The position numbers were made by a program, and so were the translations under genes. The notes beneath the pieces were generated by a model. The model saw nothing but the letters and a program-made list of their open reading frames with translations, was not told where the DNA came from and did no database searches. From assembly GCA_024742875.1 (NCBI GenBank), contig JANSXP010000015.1, positions 1 to 64,000 on the forward strand: a DNA stretch of 64,000 nucleotides, in the 5' to 3' direction. The DNA comes from Planctomycetaceae bacterium (lineage in GTDB: Bacteria; Planctomycetota; Planctomycetia; Planctomycetales; Planctomycetaceae). Of this stretch, positions 26,701-34,680 are shown piece after piece (within the stretch, counting starts at the first letter, position 1; every line of letters begins with the position of its first letter).

Positions 26701-27784
26701 CGGTACCATCCTTTGGTCACAGGAACTGACAGGGTTCGGTCGGTTTAACGTCCCTCGCGACTGCAGCAACTGGTGCGCGACAGACGAAGCGGTCTACCTC
26801 ATCGTTGAGGGAGAGTGCTGGAAGTTTTCCGCTGATCAGGGCGAACTGATCAGTCGATTTGCCGCGGCAGACGCCGCCGCCCCGGGAACAGCCTGGGGGT
26901 ATGTCTCAGTGGTCGACGGCGCTCTGTACGGAACACAACTGCCAGCGGGTACGTCATGGGACGATTTCTGGGGCGACGCCAATGCCGGCTGGTACGATGC
27001 CCGCAGTGGCGAAGTTACCTACCCTGTCTGCAGCGATCGTGTTTTTCGACGAGATGCGAACACGGGAGAGCTGGCCTGGGAGTATCAGCGCGGTGTCGTT
27101 CTCAACGCCACGATCACCGTTGCCGGAGACACGATGTATTTTGTTGAGTCACGCAGCGAGTCCGTCCTGCAGTCCGACATTCGCCGGGTGGGCGATCCAA
27201 AGCTGTGGGAGGATCTGCACCTTGTCGCCATTGACGCCCAAACGGGTTCCCCCAGGTGGGAACAGCGTCTTGATGTCACCGGGCCGCAGGTCGTCTGTCA
27301 TCTGGCTCACGCCCAGAATCAGTTGACTCTTGTCACCTCCGCGGAGGCCGAATTTCAGGTGCGCAGTTTCTCCGAGGCAGACGGCGCGCATCGCTGGACG
27401 TCGCGCGCCCCGTGGGCCGGAGGCAAAGGAGATCATGGTAAGGCGATGATGAGACCGGCGATTTCCGGAGATCGCATTTATCTGCGTCCTCATGTGCTGT
27501 CACTGACGGACGGCAGAGTGCGAAAAGAGAAGATGCCGGATGGCCATGGTTGCGGCACATATGCCTGCACTGCGGATTCCGTCCTGTATCGGGCTAAGAC
27601 AGTGACGATGTGGTCTCCCGACAATCAGCAGACGTCTACATGGGATCGGCTGCGGCCGGACTGCTGGCTGAGTACGATTCCCGCCTGCGGGATGCTGTTG
27701 TCTCCGGAAGGCGGCGGGGGGTGCAGTTGCGGCTCATGGATGGAAACATCCATTGGCTTCCTGCCGGCGGCCTTCGATCCCTGA
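23780..27784 (+). CDS. Large exported PQQ-type beta-propeller/LamG protein
   Basis: Start chosen at GTG 23780: AGGGAGA lies 8 bases upstream and the protein then begins with a signal peptide (LRLTVWVACFFSVVVADDWP). Order: a first PQQ-like beta-propeller (about 25-420, with blade motifs such as YCLDANTGDVRWSF and CLDAQTGELIWRS); a concanavalin/LamG-type domain (about 440-660, from LIGHWAFQQ); a fibronectin-like segment (about 680-745, IIRWTTRLAQPSLVEL); an alpha/beta spacer; and a second propeller (about 900-1330). The C-terminus has the Cys-containing SPEGGGGCSCGSWMETSIGF stretch that I recall from planctomycete homologues, so the end is intact. Blades of this kind often serve as binding scaffolds without PQQ. 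Function unknown; a surface or periplasmic carbohydrate-related role is plausible. Confidence 0.85.
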   Translation: MLRLTVWVACFFSVVVADDWPTWQHDNRRTGSSSERVEVDSLVPQWTWRSAVPPVTAWHGPAKWDAYAYHRNLPSMRSYDNALHVIAVGDRVWFGSSVDDSLYCLDANTGDVRWSFTADAPIRLAPTWDSDRVFFGSDDGYARCLDAQTGELIWRSTPTGSQRHIWNNGRLISPQPCRTGVVVADGKAWYANAMLPWQTAWLSCVDAATGTADSDEHFVQELPGRTMEGPPALSREYLVLPQGRVAPRLFDRDTGEDAGEMVKSGGGSVVVVSLDEDILHGPATDSRKGGFRRSSGESREVIAGLGRGNALVVDGTLSWMLTDTELVCSSLTTGQIQWKVKTDCPCSLVRAGDTMFAGGIDQIRAYSAADGSELWTAPAEGRVFSMAVARGRVFASTDLGAVHCFAAGRPEQVQALAESTKRQPRSTEPAKVLTAPDDQRLIGHWAFQQASTRNRTINSARGPNATTATAPVYSRTGDYESLELDGRQQSVMVAAEFQAAPLPQQNFSCAAWVRVDQPQEWGGIVGVIQDDGAVERGWLLGYRKDRFSIALATEDGPQRLTYVISPQPFESGQWSHVAATYDGQVVQLFVNGQLAGSSKLPSGPIRYPERAWYEIGAYHDSDEYFRMRGGIQEISVYQDALAAGEITALYDSGRRRFPAASPVAEPVAGPLLTFDSPDSAIIRWTTRLAQPSLVELAGPDGTQRFESNSPTKDHRVTVSGLKHNRIYHYRVALSQKGGSVWSKPRECDTFFNFTQPAVPDAWHELADQTLVSDPELLPDGPGLGLLAGQFTAEQIAGLVAGSQLRLVVVSNDDRQTRRLREQLKTLQMYGHRVTVQTVQTGDPLPFVGAWASVVIAQAAPDGANAELRRMMRPAGGVLLSVDRSTGRLVKRDCRDSLPGAADWTHLYGSADNSAFAGEKLGGATRSDQLNVQWVGRPGPRYQSDRSGRKPSPLVAGGRMFLQGLDRIVAVDVFNGTILWSQELTGFGRFNVPRDCSNWCATDEAVYLIVEGECWKFSADQGELISRFAAADAAAPGTAWGYVSVVDGALYGTQLPAGTSWDDFWGDANAGWYDARSGEVTYPVCSDRVFRRDANTGELAWEYQRGVVLNATITVAGDTMYFVESRSESVLQSDIRRVGDPKLWEDLHLVAIDAQTGSPRWEQRLDVTGPQVVCHLAHAQNQLTLVTSAEAEFQVRSFSEADGAHRWTSRAPWAGGKGDHGKAMMRPAISGDRIYLRPHVLSLTDGRVRKEKMPDGHGCGTYACTADSVLYRAKTVTMWSPDNQQTSTWDRLRPDCWLSTIPACGMLLSPEGGGGCSCGSWMETSIGFLPAAFDP

Positions 27785-27964
27785 GCCAGCTTCAAACTGA
27801 CCGGCTGCCGTCAGCATACGGAATGTGCAGCGGCTCACAGTATTCCAGTCCTGCGATGTCAGAGATAATCCGCTGCGCTTTGTTCGGAACGTGGCGAATT
27901 TCCGTCGGCGCCGGTACGCTGACGCGGACCCTCCCTCACCCTTGTTGCAACCGGATCCCCAAAC

Positions 27965-29470
27965 ATGTCGCGTTCGAGTTTTCTTCCCCCACTGCGAACT
28001 CTGCTGGTCGCTTTTGTTTCCTGCTGTGGCACCGCGAGTGCTCAATACGAAGGGGCTGTGCCACCACCGGAAAAATTTGCGGTCGGTTTTCAGAGTATTA
28101 CCGAAGCCGACTCCGAGGAACTGCTGAAGGTCATCGCCGGTGAGGAATTTGCCGGTCGTGGGACCGGACAGGAAGGGTATTTGAAGGCGACCCGATTCGT
28201 GGCAGAACAGCTGGAGGCCTCTGGCTTTCAGCCGGGTGGTCCTGACGGCTCCTGGTTCCAGCCGCTGGCTTTTATTCGGGCGGATGTCAAGACAGACAAA
28301 TCCGGCTTTCAGTCCGACGGTGACAGCCTTGTAAACGGCGACGAACTGGGAGTCTCCAGTTACTTCGGCGATTTTGAGGGGACACTGCCACTCACCTTTG
28401 TTAAAGCAACCAGTCGTCCGCCGCAGATTGAACAGGGGCAGATGGAAGGCAGGATTCTCGTGATCCAGTCGCTGTCGCGAATTCGGCCCGGCAATCAGTT
28501 TGTGGAGAAATCCGGAGCGGATGTTGTCGTCGTGGTGACGCGTGCTTCACGCGTGCGAACGCAGACTGTGTTTCAGCAGGAAACGACCGCTGGCAGCACA
28601 CCGATGATCACGATGAGTCCGGCGACCGCCAACAAGCTGGCGACTGCCTGCGGACTGAACGAATCCTTCTTTGCGGACACGGCGCCGAAGAAGAATCTGA
28701 TTGTCTCATCGTCGGCGGAGCTGTCGTGCCAGTTGTCTGTCAGCCGAGAGTCCGTTGATGTGCCGAATGTGGTTGGCTGGTACCCCGGCTCTGACGAATC
28801 ACTGCGTCATGAGCATGTCTGTATTGGCGCTCATCTGGACCATCTGGGTGTGCAGCAGGACAAAGTGTACCCCGGGGCTGATGACAACGGTTCGGGTTCC
28901 ACCAGTATCCTGCAGATCGCGCGGGCGATTCACGCGAATCCTGTGAAGCCCAAACGCAGCATTCTGCTGATTGCTTTTTGTGCGGAAGAACGCGGGTTGC
29001 TCGGGTCGCGGTTTTATGCAGCCAATCCCACTCATCCGATTAGTGATATGGTCTGCATGCTGAACATCGACATGATCGGTCGCAATGAAGAAGGCCCCAA
29101 CGAAACGGCTGAAGACAACATCAACACCATTCATCTGGTGGGCAGTAAGCGAATCTCCATGGACCTTCATGACCTGACGATGGAAGCAAATAAATGTGTC
29201 AATTTCGTCTTTGAATACGATCAGGAAGGGGTCTACACCCGCAGCGATCATGCCAACTTTGCCCGCCAGGGGGTCCCGATCACGTTCCTGTTCGGGGGCT
29301 TTACGCCACGCTATCACCAACCATCCGATACACTCGAAGGTATCAATTTTGCAAAGATTGCCAACTGCGCCCGGCTCAACTATCTGACGCTGATGATGGC
29401 CGCAGAGCACGGTCACTTCGAGAAGAATGGAGAGGATGAACTGCGCAAGCGATCCGGGGATGCTCAGTAG
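27965..29470 (+). CDS. M28-family zinc aminopeptidase, secreted
   Basis: Removes N-terminal residues from peptides using two zinc ions. A signal peptide precedes AQYEG (residues about 8-27). A PA-like insert occupies about 100-240. The M28 metal ligands are all visible: His in GAHLDHLG (near 287), Asp in GADDNGSGS (near 303), the Glu pair in CAEERGLLGS (near 340), Asp in NIDMIG (near 367), and His in RSDHANFARQGVP (near 428). Length (501 aa) is normal for the PA-containing branch. It is followed by a strong intrinsic terminator, so it is probably a separate unit from the selenoprotein gene downstream. Confidence 0.93.
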   Translation: MSRSSFLPPLRTLLVAFVSCCGTASAQYEGAVPPPEKFAVGFQSITEADSEELLKVIAGEEFAGRGTGQEGYLKATRFVAEQLEASGFQPGGPDGSWFQPLAFIRADVKTDKSGFQSDGDSLVNGDELGVSSYFGDFEGTLPLTFVKATSRPPQIEQGQMEGRILVIQSLSRIRPGNQFVEKSGADVVVVVTRASRVRTQTVFQQETTAGSTPMITMSPATANKLATACGLNESFFADTAPKKNLIVSSSAELSCQLSVSRESVDVPNVVGWYPGSDESLRHEHVCIGAHLDHLGVQQDKVYPGADDNGSGSTSILQIARAIHANPVKPKRSILLIAFCAEERGLLGSRFYAANPTHPISDMVCMLNIDMIGRNEEGPNETAEDNINTIHLVGSKRISMDLHDLTMEANKCVNFVFEYDQEGVYTRSDHANFARQGVPITFLFGGFTPRYHQPSDTLEGINFAKIANCARLNYLTLMMAAEHGHFEKNGEDELRKRSGDAQ

Positions 29471-29507
29471 CGATCGGGCATCCTGGCTTCTGGAAAGTTG
29501 TTTGATC

Positions 29508-29538
29508 CCTCCGGCCTGTCGTGGTCGGAGGTTTTTTT
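29508..29538 (+). terminator. Rho-independent terminator after the M28 peptidase
   Basis: A 9-bp stem CCTCCGGCC/GGTCGGAGG (one G-U pair) with a 6-base loop, followed by seven T. It sits 37 bases after the peptidase stop and ahead of the selenoprotein gene. Confidence 0.85.
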
Positions 29539-29612
29539 GTGGCTAAAATCACCAGCAGAGTCTGGCGGTTGGCCAGGCGTCGCCCCATGATCATCAACAC
29601 AAGGAGACAGAT

Positions 29613-29963
29613 ATGGCGAGCAAAGTGGACTGGAGCTATCACCGCAAGGGCTGAACGTCCTGCACCCGCGCGCAGGAGTTTCTTGCGACTGAAAGTGTGG
29701 AAACCAAAGAAACGATCGATGCCAAAAAACAGCGGTACGGCGCTGAAGAGGCGGTCGCCCTGCTGAAGGGCATGAGCAAAATGGTGGTCGCCAAGGGGAA
29801 GAAGGTTACCGAGGTCGATCTGAAGAAAGACCGTCCTGCGGATGAAGAGCTGGCTAAGCTGATGCTTGGTCCCACAGGTAATCTGCGAGCCCCCACAATG
29901 AAGATTGGCAGGACGGTCCTGATTGGCTTCAACGCCGATGCCTACTCTGAGATCTTTGGATGA
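29613..29963 (+). CDS. ArsC-family selenoprotein (UGA codon 14 read as Sec)
   Basis: ATG 29613 has AGGAG about 6 bases upstream. The frame reads 13 codons, an in-frame TGA at 29652-29654, then 102 more sense codons to a TGA at 29961. Read as selenocysteine the N-terminus is VDWSYHRKG-U-TSC, a U-x-x-C redox motif placed right after the first strand, as in ArsC/Spx-like thioredoxin folds. Downstream parts (RAQEFL; VVAKGKKVTEVDLKKDRP; GPTGNLRAPTMKIG with the likely cis-Pro) fit that fold. The product is 116 residues, normal for the family. Databases contain an 'ArsC family (seleno)protein' group in planctomycetes, which this matches from memory. Standard gene calling would truncate it to an 88-residue ORF from 29697. 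Likely a cytoplasmic thiol/selenol oxidoreductase; substrate unknown. Confidence 0.85.
29655..29687 (+). promoter_or_regulatory. Candidate bacterial SECIS element
   Basis: Immediately after the UGA there are two overlapping hairpins. Hairpin B, CGCAGGA-GTT-TCTTGCG at 29671-29687, has a 7-bp stem with one G-U pair and a small loop starting with G, centred about 25 bases after the UGA; spacing and loop match bacterial SECIS rules. Hairpin A, TCCTGC/GCAGGA at 29658-29677, has an 8-base loop and a possible AAC/GTT extension across a bulged G, but sits closer to the UGA. The two exclude each other. I favour B. Confidence 0.6.
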
Positions 29964-30170
29964 TCGCTGGCCGAACGCTCGCTCATCGGAGCCTCTTGCA
30001 GGGCTGTTGGCAGGATGGTGATCGCCTCTCTGGGCTGGACCCTGCCAGGTCCGTTAATCTCTGGAGTCGTCGGCTACTACCGGGAAGCCAAAGAGTTCGG
30101 ACTCGATTGTCTAACCGTTGCAGCGTGGTGAAACTCACAGCGGCCGTCTGAGGTCTCAGTGGCAATCAAT

Positions 30171-30209
30171 AAAAAAAGGGGCACTGGTCTTTCGACCAGC
30201 GCCCCTTTT
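30171..30209 (-). terminator. Intrinsic terminator after the HU gene
   Basis: Stem of GGGGCACTGGTC against GACCAGCGCCCC (one mismatch) with a TTTC-type loop. It is flanked on the left by seven A, which read as seven T on the minus strand, so it terminates the HU transcript 31 bases after its stop. The run of four T on the right could also serve the + strand selenoprotein unit. Confidence 0.85.
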
Positions 30210-30239
30210 GTTTCGTCAGCTTTCGCTGCACCACACGCC

Positions 30240-30566
30240 TTAGACCATGTCTTTCAGGCCCTTCAGTGGCGTAATTTTCACAACGTTGCGAGCAGGCTTG
30301 GCTGCGAAAACCGTTGGCTCTTTGGTGAAAGGGTTGATGCCGGGACGCTCTTTGGTAGCAGGCTTGCGAACCACTTTGATCTTCATCAGACCAGGAATGT
30401 TGACCACGCCTGGACCCTTCTTGCTCAGGTTCTTGCCGATCAGTTCGCCCAGAGAGTCAAGGAAATCGCTGACTTCTTTGCGAGACATGTCGTTGGCTTC
30501 CGCCAGCGAGTTGAGCATCTCAGATTTGGTCATCGGCTTGCCAGCGGCAGCTGCTTTCTTTGCCAT
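30240..30566 (-). CDS. HU/IHF-family DNA-binding protein
   Basis: Small basic nucleoid protein, 108 residues. After an Ala/Lys-rich start (AKKAAAAGKP) comes the usual helical dimerisation part (TKSEMLNSLAEANDMSRKEV) and the DNA-bending arm region (RKPATKERPGINPFTKEPTV), which contains the intercalating Pro in RPGINPFT. The C-terminal FAAKPARNVVKITPLKGLK is typical of planctomycete HU-like proteins. The start has a Shine-Dalgarno AAAGGAAG. A strong promoter precedes it and a terminator follows, so it is an independent, highly expressed unit. HU and IHF subunits cannot be told apart here. Confidence 0.95.
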   Translation of the reverse strand: MAKKAAAAGKPMTKSEMLNSLAEANDMSRKEVSDFLDSLGELIGKNLSKKGPGVVNIPGLMKIKVVRKPATKERPGINPFTKEPTVFAAKPARNVVKITPLKGLKDMV

Positions 30567-30607
30567 GATGGCTTCCTTTCAGGATGTATATGTTGAATTG
30601 GCGGCGA

Positions 30608-30636
30608 AAATTACTGTGCGCCATTGCTTGTGTCAA
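30608..30636 (-). promoter_or_regulatory. Sigma-70-type promoter of the HU gene
   Basis: On the minus strand TTGACA (30636-30631) is followed after exactly 17 bases by TAATTT (30613-30608). The -35 is a perfect match and the -10 is weak. Transcription would begin near 30601, giving a leader of about 35 bases with AAAGGAAG before the ATG. Confidence 0.6.
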
Positions 30637-30794
30637 CGACGGTGATGTGCTTTTCGTCCTTGTTTTGTAGTGTTTTCTGACGTCTGCGACCACGCACCGC
30701 CGACTTTGTTTCGGAATTGAACAAATCCTTTTGATTCTGAAACTTCTGTCCATCCGGCAGCGCGATCGAACTTGACGGATGCATGGCAACCCCA

Positions 30795-31541
30795 CTACTG
30801 ACTGGCGGCAGCCCCGTGCGGGGCATCACCAAGATTCACCAGCCAGACGTCCTGCAGCGTGTTGACAACAGCGTTCGCGAGCGGCCACCAGCGAACACTG
30901 TTTTCCATCACTACACGGTCGGCACTGATGATGATGGCGTCCTGCGTGTCGATTAGCTGCCGATCAGGATTCAGGTGCAGGTCGGCTGTCCAGTTCCACT
31001 GCTGGTCGGCGGCCACCTTTCGAATCAGAGTGGCCAGTCGTCCGCTGTTGGAGACCGGACGGTCCAGCCACCAGTGGGCACTCGCCACACGATACTCTGT
31101 CAGCAGACGCCCGATAAGGATCAGGGCCGGCTCTGTTTCTTCCACGGTACGGTAAGTACCGTGCATGCTGGCCATATCTCGAATGACGCCATCCCGGCAG
31201 CTCAGCAGAACGCCGCCGGAAAGTGCGGCCTCAATCGTGGTCAGGAGATTGAAGCCATCAATGGCAACGGCGGCGCCGGTCAGTTCCCTGAGTTCTGCCC
31301 TGCGGTCCAGACGCAGCTGTCGCGCTTCGTCGGAGCAGGCGGCACGCATCACGGCGGTCCGCTGACGTTCCGCCAGTTGGTAACGATCGCCCACCAGTTT
31401 CAAAGCGGACGGCAGAACGTATCCACGTCCAAACAGCCACGAGAGATCGGAGACCGCCTCACGCAGCGGCCGATGTTGCGGTGATGAGAACAAATCGCCG
31501 TCCGCCGGATGAGGGCCGCGATGACGTCGACGATCTGCCAT
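30795..31541 (-). CDS. DUF434 domain-containing protein
   Basis: 248 residues, soluble, no signal. The N-terminal part has the DUF434 hallmark RGYVLPSALKLVGDRYQL (about 39-56) followed by RQR. The middle and C-terminal part (GAAVAIDGFNLLTTIEAALSGG; IISADRVVMENSVRW) looks like a nucleotide-binding or nuclease-like alpha/beta fold, but no activity is established for the family. It starts 23 bases after bamA and is likely co-transcribed with it. Family recognition is from memory of the motif. Confidence 0.8.
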   Translation of the reverse strand: MADRRRHRGPHPADGDLFSSPQHRPLREAVSDLSWLFGRGYVLPSALKLVGDRYQLAERQRTAVMRAACSDEARQLRLDRRAELRELTGAAVAIDGFNLLTTIEAALSGGVLLSCRDGVIRDMASMHGTYRTVEETEPALILIGRLLTEYRVASAHWWLDRPVSNSGRLATLIRKVAADQQWNWTADLHLNPDRQLIDTQDAIIISADRVVMENSVRWWPLANAVVNTLQDVWLVNLGDAPHGAAASQ

Positions 31542-31564
31542 GTTTTACCCAGCAACCGAATCAA

Positions 31565-34438
31565 TCAGCGGTTGATGCCCACGTAGAAACTGAAGACGCG
31601 TTCGTCGTCGAATTCTTCGCTGGCGATTGGGAAGCCGAAGTCGAAGGCCAGTGGCACCGGTCCCATCGCGGGAACCACAACACGCAGACCGACACCGACA
31701 GTTACGCGGAAGCTGTCCAGGCTCACGTCGCTCTCCACCGTACCGAAATCGGTGAACGCCACCATGTTGATCATGTCGTCAGCCGTCAGAGGAATGCGGT
31801 ATTCGGCAGTGCCCAGCACCTGCCAGGTACCACCAACCGAAATGTTGTCCGCTCCACGGGGTGTCACACCACGGAAAGCGAATCCGCGGAATGATTGAAA
31901 TCCGCCCGCAAAGTACCGTTCGAAGACGGGCGTGTCGTCTCCGCTCCAGCCGATGTTTCCAGCCAGCGTGAGGATATGACGTCCACTGCCGTCCGGTCGG
32001 CTGTGCATCGTGAAGTACTGTCGGGCCTCTCCTTCCCAGCGGGGATAGTTGAAGTCGCCAAACGCTTGTTCATAGGCGAGGTCCAGATAGTGGCCGCTGC
32101 TGGGCAGCATGGCCGAGTCTCGTGTGTCGTGAGAAATGGACGCCCGGAAAGTGGACAGGAAGCTGGATCCCCGTACAGCTTCCAGTTCAGGATCAGAAGT
32201 CAGCAGGCCGGTGATGGGCCGGGGATTGTCAATCTCCACGTCTTCCAGACGGATGGCACCGTTGATAGACCATTCAGGTGTCAGCTGTCGGCCCACACTC
32301 ACCCGCCCACCCAGACGCGTTTCATCCCAGTCCGGATAGAAGCGGTTGAAGTAAAAGCCGCTGATTCCCAGGCTGTAATCGCTGTTGAGAAAGAATGGAT
32401 CTGTCCAGCTGAGTGCGTAGCGACTGACTTCATCACCGGGGGCCGCTTCCAGGCGGAAGCGCTGACCACCTCCACGCCAGGCACGGCCTTCAATGATGTC
32501 GGCGAATGTCCGCGGCGGATTGAACAGGTTGAAGTTGCGTTCGTCCCACATGAAGTTGCCCGTGATACCCGCGTCACTGTTGACACCGGCACCAAACATC
32601 AGCCGTCCTGTGCGTCCTTCTGTGGCCGCCACGTTGACGTCCACCCAGCCTGGCTGCAGTGTCTGGAATTCGTCGTTGTAAGGGCTGCCCTGGTACAGCG
32701 AGTTGCCCCGTGGGGGCGGCTGATTGGGCTGGAATGGTCCGGGACCCTGGGCGCGAATCACCACGTCTTCTGTCAGCATCCCAGCCGTCAGTTCCGGCTT
32801 GAGGCCACGATTGAAGAACGTTGAAGGATCAACAGGACGATGTTTGACGTCGGCAATCTTTTTGTCTGTCTTTGACTTCAAATGTCCGCCAGCCCCCATG
32901 CTGTGGGCCGCGATGGCAGATTCCACAGTGGACTGTGCCTGAGCCGGGTCGACCTGGCCGAAACTGTGGCCGACAGGCAGGGCTCTGCTGCGACCGCGGG
33001 GAGCGGCAAAGGACTGATCCCACCGCTGCGGCTGCTGTCGCGGTTGAGTCTGATCCTGTCCGCGAACATTGCGGGAGTGTGAGACCGGGCGAATCTCGTT
33101 GGGATCCACAGGGACGACTTCCAGCTGAATGTTTGGTTCAAACAGCCCACTGCCCGCCAGCCGTGACCGACCGCGCTGCACGTATTTGGGATTGGCCAGA
33201 TCGCCCGGCTCAATCTGCATGTTATTCAGCAGAACGGTCTCCATGGTGTGTGGATGATCGCCCAGCAACTGGCCTTTGAAGTACCGAATGTAACGCGGGC
33301 GGTCCTCATCGATCTGAAATTCGATGTCCACGATGCCCGGTTTCTCCGTGAACTTAGGAACCGGAACCACAGAGGCAAAATAGTGGCCCCGATCTCCATA
33401 AAGCTCGAGCATGTGACGCACGTCTTTGCTCAGCTTCAGTGCGTTGAAGTACTGCCCGCTTTGCAGTTCGGGCTGGTTACGCAGACGCTTCGTGGGAATG
33501 ACGTGATTGCCGTTCACGAGGACGCGTCGGATTTTGTAGGGCACACCTTCGTTGATGGTGTAGACCATTTTGACGCTGGAGCGGTCACTGGAAAACAGTG
33601 GCTTGGCATCGATGTTGATGTCGAAAAAACCCAGGCTGCGATAGTACTGCTTCAGGGCGTCCACATCCTGCTCGATCGTGTCCGGCTTGTAGATGCCGCC
33701 GAACACTCCAAACCATGATTCCTTGGTCACCAGTTTCGTTTTTACGCGTGAGGCTGAGGGGGACACACCGAAAGACCCATCCTGGGACTGCCGCTGAATC
33801 ATCCACGACAGTTTGTTGGCGGTGGTTTGCTTGTTGCCGACGTAAACGATGTCACGCTCGTTGACGCGCACCACGGGTCCCGCATTGATGCGAAAGACGA
33901 CCTCGCGGTCTTTGGGGTCGCCCCCTTTTTCCAGTTTCACCTGAACAAAGAAGTGCCCCTTTTCCTTGTACTCCTGCTCGATGCGATAGACGGCTTCTCT
34001 GTTGGCAATATGGTCGAACGGACTGCCTACTTTCAGGCCCGTCCAGGAGGCCAGTTCTTTCAGCCGGCGTTCCGATTTCACACCCAGAAAGCGAACACGT
34101 CGGACAATGGGACGCTCCCGCACCTGGAACACGAGGACCGTTCCCGGGCCGCGCTGTTCAAAACGCTCACTGACGCTGTAGAACCAGCGCGTATTCATCA
34201 GCTGCCGCTTGTCTTCCCGAATCTGCCGACTGCTGAGCTGACGATTGGGCTGCGTCTGAATTTTGTTCAGAATGACGGAAGCCGGGATTGTCTCGTTGCC
34301 CTCAATCACGACTCCCGTAATGCGTTCAGGAAGCTGCTGAGCGCGCAGTTCTGTGCAGCGACCGAAGATTGCGCACAATCCGAAAACAATCAGGATCGTT
34401 CTGCGAGTCTCTGGCGGGACTAATCGATTCAACGACAT
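31565..34438 (-). CDS. bamA: Outer-membrane assembly factor BamA (Omp85) with a long insertion
   Basis: Central component of the machine that folds beta-barrel proteins into the outer membrane. A signal peptide (about 13-34) is followed by POTRA repeats (about 37-440; first POTRA starts ITGVVIEGNETIPASVILNKI) and a 16-strand-type barrel in the last 360 residues with the lid-loop motif FQSFRGFAFRGV. Between the last POTRA strand-helix part and the strand WVDVNVAATEGRTG lies an insertion of about 150 residues (about 445-595) rich in Gln, Pro, Arg and Ser, ending with a PPPRG stretch. Total length 957 aa is longer than the roughly 800 usual. The last residue is Arg, not the common Phe. The DUF434 gene follows. 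Confidence 0.93.
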   Translation of the reverse strand: MSLNRLVPPETRRTILIVFGLCAIFGRCTELRAQQLPERITGVVIEGNETIPASVILNKIQTQPNRQLSSRQIREDKRQLMNTRWFYSVSERFEQRGPGTVLVFQVRERPIVRRVRFLGVKSERRLKELASWTGLKVGSPFDHIANREAVYRIEQEYKEKGHFFVQVKLEKGGDPKDREVVFRINAGPVVRVNERDIVYVGNKQTTANKLSWMIQRQSQDGSFGVSPSASRVKTKLVTKESWFGVFGGIYKPDTIEQDVDALKQYYRSLGFFDINIDAKPLFSSDRSSVKMVYTINEGVPYKIRRVLVNGNHVIPTKRLRNQPELQSGQYFNALKLSKDVRHMLELYGDRGHYFASVVPVPKFTEKPGIVDIEFQIDEDRPRYIRYFKGQLLGDHPHTMETVLLNNMQIEPGDLANPKYVQRGRSRLAGSGLFEPNIQLEVVPVDPNEIRPVSHSRNVRGQDQTQPRQQPQRWDQSFAAPRGRSRALPVGHSFGQVDPAQAQSTVESAIAAHSMGAGGHLKSKTDKKIADVKHRPVDPSTFFNRGLKPELTAGMLTEDVVIRAQGPGPFQPNQPPPRGNSLYQGSPYNDEFQTLQPGWVDVNVAATEGRTGRLMFGAGVNSDAGITGNFMWDERNFNLFNPPRTFADIIEGRAWRGGGQRFRLEAAPGDEVSRYALSWTDPFFLNSDYSLGISGFYFNRFYPDWDETRLGGRVSVGRQLTPEWSINGAIRLEDVEIDNPRPITGLLTSDPELEAVRGSSFLSTFRASISHDTRDSAMLPSSGHYLDLAYEQAFGDFNYPRWEGEARQYFTMHSRPDGSGRHILTLAGNIGWSGDDTPVFERYFAGGFQSFRGFAFRGVTPRGADNISVGGTWQVLGTAEYRIPLTADDMINMVAFTDFGTVESDVSLDSFRVTVGVGLRVVVPAMGPVPLAFDFGFPIASEEFDDERVFSFYVGINR

Positions 34439-34680
34439 GCGACTTCTCGCTTTGGAACACCAGTGCTGGAAATATCCACAATGATCGTGGGACCGAACTG
34501 GCGGAGAGAGAGGAGAGATGAGAAGTGATAATACGGACGGGATCGGTAGAATAGCCGCAAATCCTGAAACGCCTCAATACGAGTCGTCCGCCGATCAGAG
34601 GTCCGCTGACCAGACCGGCAGAATCCGCCGGTGGGGAGGAATGGTGAGTAAATTTGCTGCTTTTTCAGCTCGCTGAGCTG

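Noticed and set aside
27610-28143. + strand ORF over the end of the PQQ/LamG gene, considered as a sign of a frameshift
   Set aside because: The PQQ/LamG protein ends with its expected Cys-containing C-terminal motif, so no frameshift is needed.
29960-30151. Short + strand ORF whose ATG overlaps the selenoprotein stop, and read-through of that stop
   Set aside because: No family, Arg/Ser-rich; the selenoprotein already has normal family length, and no SECIS-like hairpin follows the second TGA.
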